Shown here in pieces: positions 59,686 through 64,000 of a DNA stretch of 64,000 nucleotides. Position numbers and translations under genes: made by a program. A model generated the notes under the pieces. It worked only from the letters and a program-made list of their open reading frames with translations, was not told the origin of the DNA and made no database searches. Every line of letters starts with the position of its first letter. Within the stretch, counting starts at the first letter, position 1. The stretch comes from Incurvaria masculella (lineage: Eukaryota; Arthropoda; Insecta; Lepidoptera; Incurvariidae), in assembly GCA_946894095.1 (NCBI GenBank), contig OX335642.1:14891021-14955020 (forward strand). The letters are read 5' to 3'.

Positions 59686-59778
59686 CTTTCGCTCGCGCGT
59701 GTGCGGAGGTCCAATGGTAATATGCTGTAGTGCGTCGCTAACCAGGCTGTAGTTATTGAGGTCCAGCTTGCCAGGTTG
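59686..59778 (-). CDS. RhoGAPp190: RhoGAPp190 exon, linker
   Basis: Exon of 93 nt, phase 0 at both ends, with tttcag acceptor and gtgaga donor. Encodes QPGKLDLNNYSLVSDALQH and then ITIGPPHTRERK. The regular, non-repetitive composition suggests a conserved helix in the linker that precedes the GAP domain. Confidence 0.88.
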
Positions 59779-60546
59779 CTGAAATTAGGCGCACTGTTAC
59801 TATAAGCATTCATGTTTTAAGATCTGGATGTTACAGTAGAAACGTCGACCGTAGTAGAACTTCCATGACTGGATCTGGATCTGGGGAGGGTGGGTCCACT
59901 GCAAAGATTTATGGAACTGTCCTTGTTTTGATATGGAATTGCCTTCGCAATCTTAAAAATCAAGGCAAGACCTTTTAAGTCCTCTGCAAGAAAATTGTTG
60001 CCACAAATTTTAAAATCCCCATATGACCTTTTTTTGGTCTTGCGCAGGCTAATTCTTCCCACAAACTTTACAACCCTCTCATTCATCTTTTTTTTTTTGT
60101 TTCAGCACAAATAAATGTCTCCCACAATTTTTTAAAAACCCCTCATGATTTATTTATTTTTTCTTTTTCCGAAAGCAAATTTCTCAGACAAAATAACTTT
60201 GAAATCCCCAAAAGATTATTTTTTTCTTCGAAATTCTAGACATACCTTTGCCCCCCTATGTTCTTGTCATCGAAATGATGAAAATCAGGATTAAAAAATG
60301 TTTTACCTCTGCATGAAGCAGATTATTGAACCCGCAGTGATAGAGGATAAACATTCCAAATTAGGCCTGATTTGCACCTCCTGACACGAAAATGAGCAAT
60401 TCATTTTCTAAACGAGAGAGTGACAAAATTTTCAAAAGCAAAATGTGATCCAAAAGTGTGTTTTTATATCTTTAACAACTCTGCGCGATCACTGAAGCTA
60501 ATTATTTCCAGTGCTGGATGCGTCCGCTTGCACCGGGTGCGGGTAC

Positions 60547-60659
60547 CTTGAGCGTCTGCGAGTGTCGCGGGCGCGCGGGCGGCGGTCCGTGCGGGCGCGC
60601 GCGGCCCGTCGTGAACGCGCGGTGCCCGTAGCTCGGCGGCTGCCACAGACCCCCGCCGT
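60547..60659 (-). CDS. RhoGAPp190: RhoGAPp190 exon, Gly/Arg/Pro-rich linker
   Basis: Exon of 113 nt, starting with two bases that complete the split codon from the previous exon and ending in phase 0 (TLK before gtaccc). It reads GGGLWQPPSYGHRAF, then an Arg/Pro-rich run. It is very GC-rich inside AT-rich intron DNA, the usual sign of an exon here. Confidence 0.8.
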
Positions 60660-61009
60660 CTGTCACGTCAAACCCTTATAAATGTTATATTGTAACTTTC
60701 ATTGAAGTTTACGGAATAACATTTCAATTAACTGGACATGGATGGCTAATAACCATAGATAAATGATATTAGTGAAAGATTGCTAACGCCATACAAGTGT
60801 TGAATAGGGATAATAAAAGTAACAGATGGTGTTGCAATTAACATTTGGGAATACATAGATTAAATGCAAACCAATGAATATCAACAATAATTTTATTTTC
60901 AATGACATTACTTAATTTATAGTTAAAATAGGCAAAATTTGGAATTTCGCTTAGTTGTAATAACGGTTTAACTAATTATGGCAGTGACGGGAGATTGCGC
61001 TGGCTAGAA

Positions 61010-61195
61010 ATATTCCTTTATGAGCACTGAACTGGATGGAAAACACGGACAATCATTGCTGCTTTGATCATCTTTTCATCCAGTTCGATGATACCAACCC
61101 AGCGGGCGTAACCTGTCATGGCACCTCGTTCCTTAGGGAATGCAGTGTGTTGGGCTAATATGACATTGGGTGTGATATTACCATCCATGTCCAGA
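61010..61195 (-). repeat. Family A copy
   Basis: Inverted copy in a RhoGAPp190 intron, with ggatggaaaacacggacaat and the ttaccatccatgtcc end. Short tail fragments of the same family occur at about 34575-34650 and 54745-54795 (+). Confidence 0.7.
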
Positions 61196-61900
61196 TAGAT
61201 AAAGTAAACATTTTTTTTTTTTAATAAACAGAAACATTTTTTATCCGGACATTTGTCCACTAACAGACACTAATCTTTGAGTGAGGTCACACTGAGTGAA
61301 AAATTCAAAGGAAACATTGCACAAACATTTTAAATTAAATTGTATCTAAAGGCAGGTTTATAATAAGGCCAGTATGATAACACAAAATATACATTACAAT
61401 GTATATTAAATAAGATTAACCCTATGCTTAGGCGTTTTGCATCCTCCAGTAGGTAAGTATACTCATTCGAAAAACAACTACCCTTTACTATAACATTCTT
61501 TCCCTTAGCTTTTTCGATCGAACACCAAACATTGTACACATTAACATAACACTATGTCTATATAATTTCAGTAAAAGGATAATAAATATCCTCATTCAAT
61601 TCAACGTAACAGCCTTGCTTAAGAGGATTCATTCATTCATAGAGCTTCGCTCATCCAGTCTTCATCAAAAGACAACTCTAAGCCAGATATGCCAGTCCCC
61701 ACAAAAGGTACTGTTTGCAGGCATATTCTTTGCAAAATAAACTGATAATTGTCATGAACTTTTGCAAACGGCATGATCTTTTGATTTTCGTGAATTCATA
61801 TAAATTTAGTGTATTTATATATGTTTTTCTGCTATCATCAAATTGTAAATGCTTACAGTTAAAGTTACAAGGAATTAAAATAATTTATTTACGCAAAGAA

Positions 61901-61960
61901 ACATCTTAGTAACAGATATACAAGTTATTGGTACAACTTGTATATCTGTTACTAAGATGT
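61901..61960. repeat. Perfect 26-bp hairpin, 8-nt loop
   Basis: acatcttagtaacagatata and six more bases (61901-61926) are exactly inverted at 61935-61960. Flanks do not pair. Lies in a RhoGAPp190 intron. Confidence 0.9.
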
Positions 61961-63031
61961 ACCTAGTTCAATAACCTCAAATTTATAATATATAAACGGA
62001 CTATTGAGAGCATAACACAATAAAAAAATACTATATAAATCAATGTGATTAAAAAATATTGTTCATCCCACACAATAAATGTACAAATAAATGTAATTTG
62101 ATTAAATTGGGTATAGAGTATGAGCCTTGCGAAAAGGACATAGGCTACCTTACCTTTTGTTGCGAAAATTAAACTCAATGGGGCTGAAAGTTTGTATGGG
62201 GAACTCATATATAACATAAAATGTTAGGTTCAGTTCGACATCAGTCCGAAACAACATTGACTCTAGTGGAGCCGGGTACCCCAGCTAGTACAATAAAAAT
62301 CTATATGATAAACAAATATCGTGCATGCCAGACAATATATCTACTTACTCCTACACAAAAATGGGCAGAACACAAATACCATAGCATGCTACGAAAACTA
62401 CACTATTTTGTATTTTTTTCTACTTTTATAAAACACGGTCTCCACAACCATATAACAAATCATGTCCAACATTCATGATTTATTAATATAAAATAACACA
62501 TAATGAAATTTTATTCAGTCATGCATCTTCACCTGACTCATGGGTGCTGAGAGACTCCTCCGAACAGTTGAGGTCCGCTGCATTCAAATGTACACAATGA
62601 TATTCATTTTAATTATCCATTTTCTTTATTATCACCGCTTGATCCCAAATATGAATCGACATTGAATATGAAACCATATTAAGAGGAAGCAATGATGAAG
62701 AACACTGCTTATCTATAACGACATTTATATCACAGCGGCCTACCCTAAAAGATCTGTCAAAGACAAAATAGAATTGGAAATTGTATCTATTTACTTAATT
62801 GAAATGAGTCAATTTCCTCGATATTATTCGAAAAAGTTGTGGAAAGAAAATGTCCCAAAAACATATCCTCATCGATATAAAAAAAACATTTAGATGCGTT
62901 CTGAGATTTACAACAACAACTTAGAGTACCTGAGCTGTCAGTTTCGATACACCTGTCACTGTGTGTGTGTTGCCAAAATTAAAAATCTCACGGTGGAGAC
63001 GAGGGGGAAAAATTAGAATATTTGTATTTAC

Positions 63032-63109
63032 GCGAGAGGTCAGCGTGCATCCGGTGGTCAGGCGGCGCGGGCTCCGGCGGGGTGCTCGGCGGCGGGTACA
63101 CGCTGAAAC
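63032..63109 (-). CDS. RhoGAPp190: RhoGAPp190 exon (first visible), linker
   Basis: Reads FSVYPPPSTPPEPAPPD followed by a short tail. Acceptor is gagcag just above 63109; a second possible acceptor (tttcag) would start it at 63102. The donor is gtaaat and the exon ends in phase 1, which fits the next exon. It is a proline-rich stretch of the p190 central linker. The acceptor choice is uncertain because the upstream exon is outside the window. Confidence 0.75.
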
Positions 63110-63255
63110 CTGCTCGGTAAAAGAATCTAAGTTTTAATAGCTATTTATAATAACTGCAACATACATTATTTGTATAGTTTTTTTATAAATAGGAATTATT
63201 TAATTTACGTTTATAACAAACTTATGACTGCAAAGATTGAACATTAAAACATATT

Positions 63256-63395
63256 GCCATTGTTTTAAATTTCAGCGACATCTACATTTGAAGCATTGTA
63301 ATCAGATTTTTAACATAATCTGAAAACATTTTTGGTCGTCTGAATACAATACTTCAAATGTAGTTGTCGCTGAAACTCAAATGAGATAACGGTAA
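63256..63395. mobile_element. MITE with TTTCAGCGACA ends
   Basis: Left arm (tttcagcgacatctacattt, gaagcattgta) and right arm (caatacttcaaatgtag, ttgtcgctgaaa) are inverted copies of about 35 bases with few mismatches and a 30-nt centre. Confidence 0.75.
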
Positions 63396-63770
63396 TGTCG
63401 TATCTAATAAATACATAAAATTATCATATTGCCATTGTCCCTAAAATTGTATTTGTCATCAGACGCTAGAGCCGGTCCTAGGTTGATTTAAGTAAATATA
63501 CTTTTTTGTACTAAGCTGGGTCGGGTGCTGCCTTGCAGTATATTCATAGAGTTGTTCTTTTTACAGGGTTTTTCCTTAATTAATCTTTCCTTGATTCATG
63601 ATCGATTATCAAAATACACACCATATACGTTGAAAAAAAATTCAACTATGAACATGAGAAAAAAAACGCATTATAATGATAATACTACACTGTATCTTGA
63701 CTAATTACATTATGTAAACTACAACTTAATAAAAATATATACATTTAATTTATTGTTAGAATTTATGTAC

Positions 63771-64000
63771 TTAAGGTCCCGCTCAACTTCCTATACAAAG
63801 GGGGAAAGAAGATCACGCCCATATTTCTTGTCAAAGATCCCAAATTGTGCTCAAAATAGTTTTATTTCATCGAACTAGATGTCCGATGACCGTTGGCATT
63901 GTAAAATTGTGTTTGGTTTCTAAGTTATAAGGTCCGAAAGTTCGAATTTTTCGCGCATTTTATACAATAACTTTGGAGGTGGATTACGCAAGGATAAAGT
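63771..64000 (+). mobile_element. MITE related to 1168-1718, runs off the window
   Basis: Starts at TTAAGGTCCCGCTCAACTTC and continues with gggaaagaagatcacgcc through ctttggaggtggattacgca, collinear with the 1168 element until the window ends. A short fragment of the same 5' part lies at about 5505-5600. Confidence 0.85.

Larger units (their letters stand above)
41517..63109 (-). other. RhoGAPp190: p190 RhoGAP gene, 3' half (14 exons)
   Basis: This is the C-terminal part of a p190-type Rho GTPase-activating protein, a cytosolic or membrane-associated protein that stimulates GTP hydrolysis on Rho and limits actomyosin contractility and axon retraction. Fourteen exons, high to low coordinate: 63109-63032, 60659-60547, 59778-59686, 59319-59197, 57452-57359, 55995-55839, 52483-52371, 51583-51489, 50768-50694, 49598-49524, 48978-48843, 48107-47976, 42752-42614, 41715-41517. 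Every junction has ag/gt signals and the codon phase carries through without a break, giving 539 residues plus a partial first codon. Visible residues 1-338 are a low-complexity Pro/Ser/His/Arg linker; 339-539 are the RhoGAP domain with the arginine finger at R366 (GLYRV) and the p190-specific CWWPTLLP block. Family members are roughly 1500 residues, so the GTPase and FF-domain exons must lie upstream, past base 64000. The family call rests on the RhoGAP block; the linker exons rest on splice phase. Confidence 0.93.

Overview
This is an AT-rich, intron-rich arthropod nuclear window, almost certainly from a moth or butterfly. It shows spliceosomal gt/ag exons with long introns, one recognisable metazoan signalling gene, and a dense layer of repeats typical of Lepidoptera: (CCGT)n-associated elements, Penelope-like, CR1 and Jockey LINE remnants, RTE-like SINE tails and many MITEs. 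No prokaryotic operons, rRNA or CRISPR are present. All gene models come from splice signals, reading-phase continuity and protein motifs read by eye; no similarity search was possible.

Region by region: 0-22.6 kb has no protein-coding gene I can support. It holds two TTAA-flanked MITEs (1168-1718 and 17428-17764), a Penelope-like fragment with a GIY-YIG-type endonuclease tail and a hammerhead-ribozyme-like 3' end (6060-6760), a 5'-truncated Jockey/CR1-group LINE (about 12.64-15.1 kb), inverted duplications (8.8-10.7 kb and 15.9-16.56 kb), an 823-bp foldback element (18960-19782) and two GC-rich promoter-like patches (about 10.8-11.26 kb and 18.68-18.93 kb).

22.6-35.9 kb holds a plus-strand gene reconstructed from six exons with fully compatible phases (23153-35304, 623 residues). 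I do not recognise the family. It has an N-terminal coiled coil, two small Cys clusters, a phosphotyrosine-like YATV site, a basic/aromatic segment resembling the MARCKS effector domain, and a C-terminus rich in Cys and Trp. Its first coding exon sits at the end of a 151-bp tandem array in which each unit carries a splice acceptor and ATG codons.

41.5-63.1 kb holds the 3' half of a minus-strand p190 RhoGAP (RhoGAPp190) gene in 14 small exons with an unbroken phase chain. It ends in a complete RhoGAP domain with the arginine finger (GLYRV) and the CWWPTLL block. The N-terminal GTPase and FF-domain exons lie beyond base 64000. The two genes are convergent; 36.0-41.5 kb between them is repeat-poor and may contain a long 3' UTR of the RhoGAP gene.

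The RhoGAP introns carry further insertions: CR1 fragments, one split by a Penelope-like insertion with a 12-bp target-site duplication; a LINE fragment encoding RNase H; MITEs; near-perfect hairpins; and a possible small plus-strand transcription unit (43.93-46.57 kb) bounded by about 45-bp inverted repeats. The most unusual signals are that nested unit, the hammerhead-like motif in three Penelope-like copies, the 151-bp acceptor/ATG array, and the perfect hairpins at 24.54-24.73, 32.15-32.26 and 61.90-61.96 kb.
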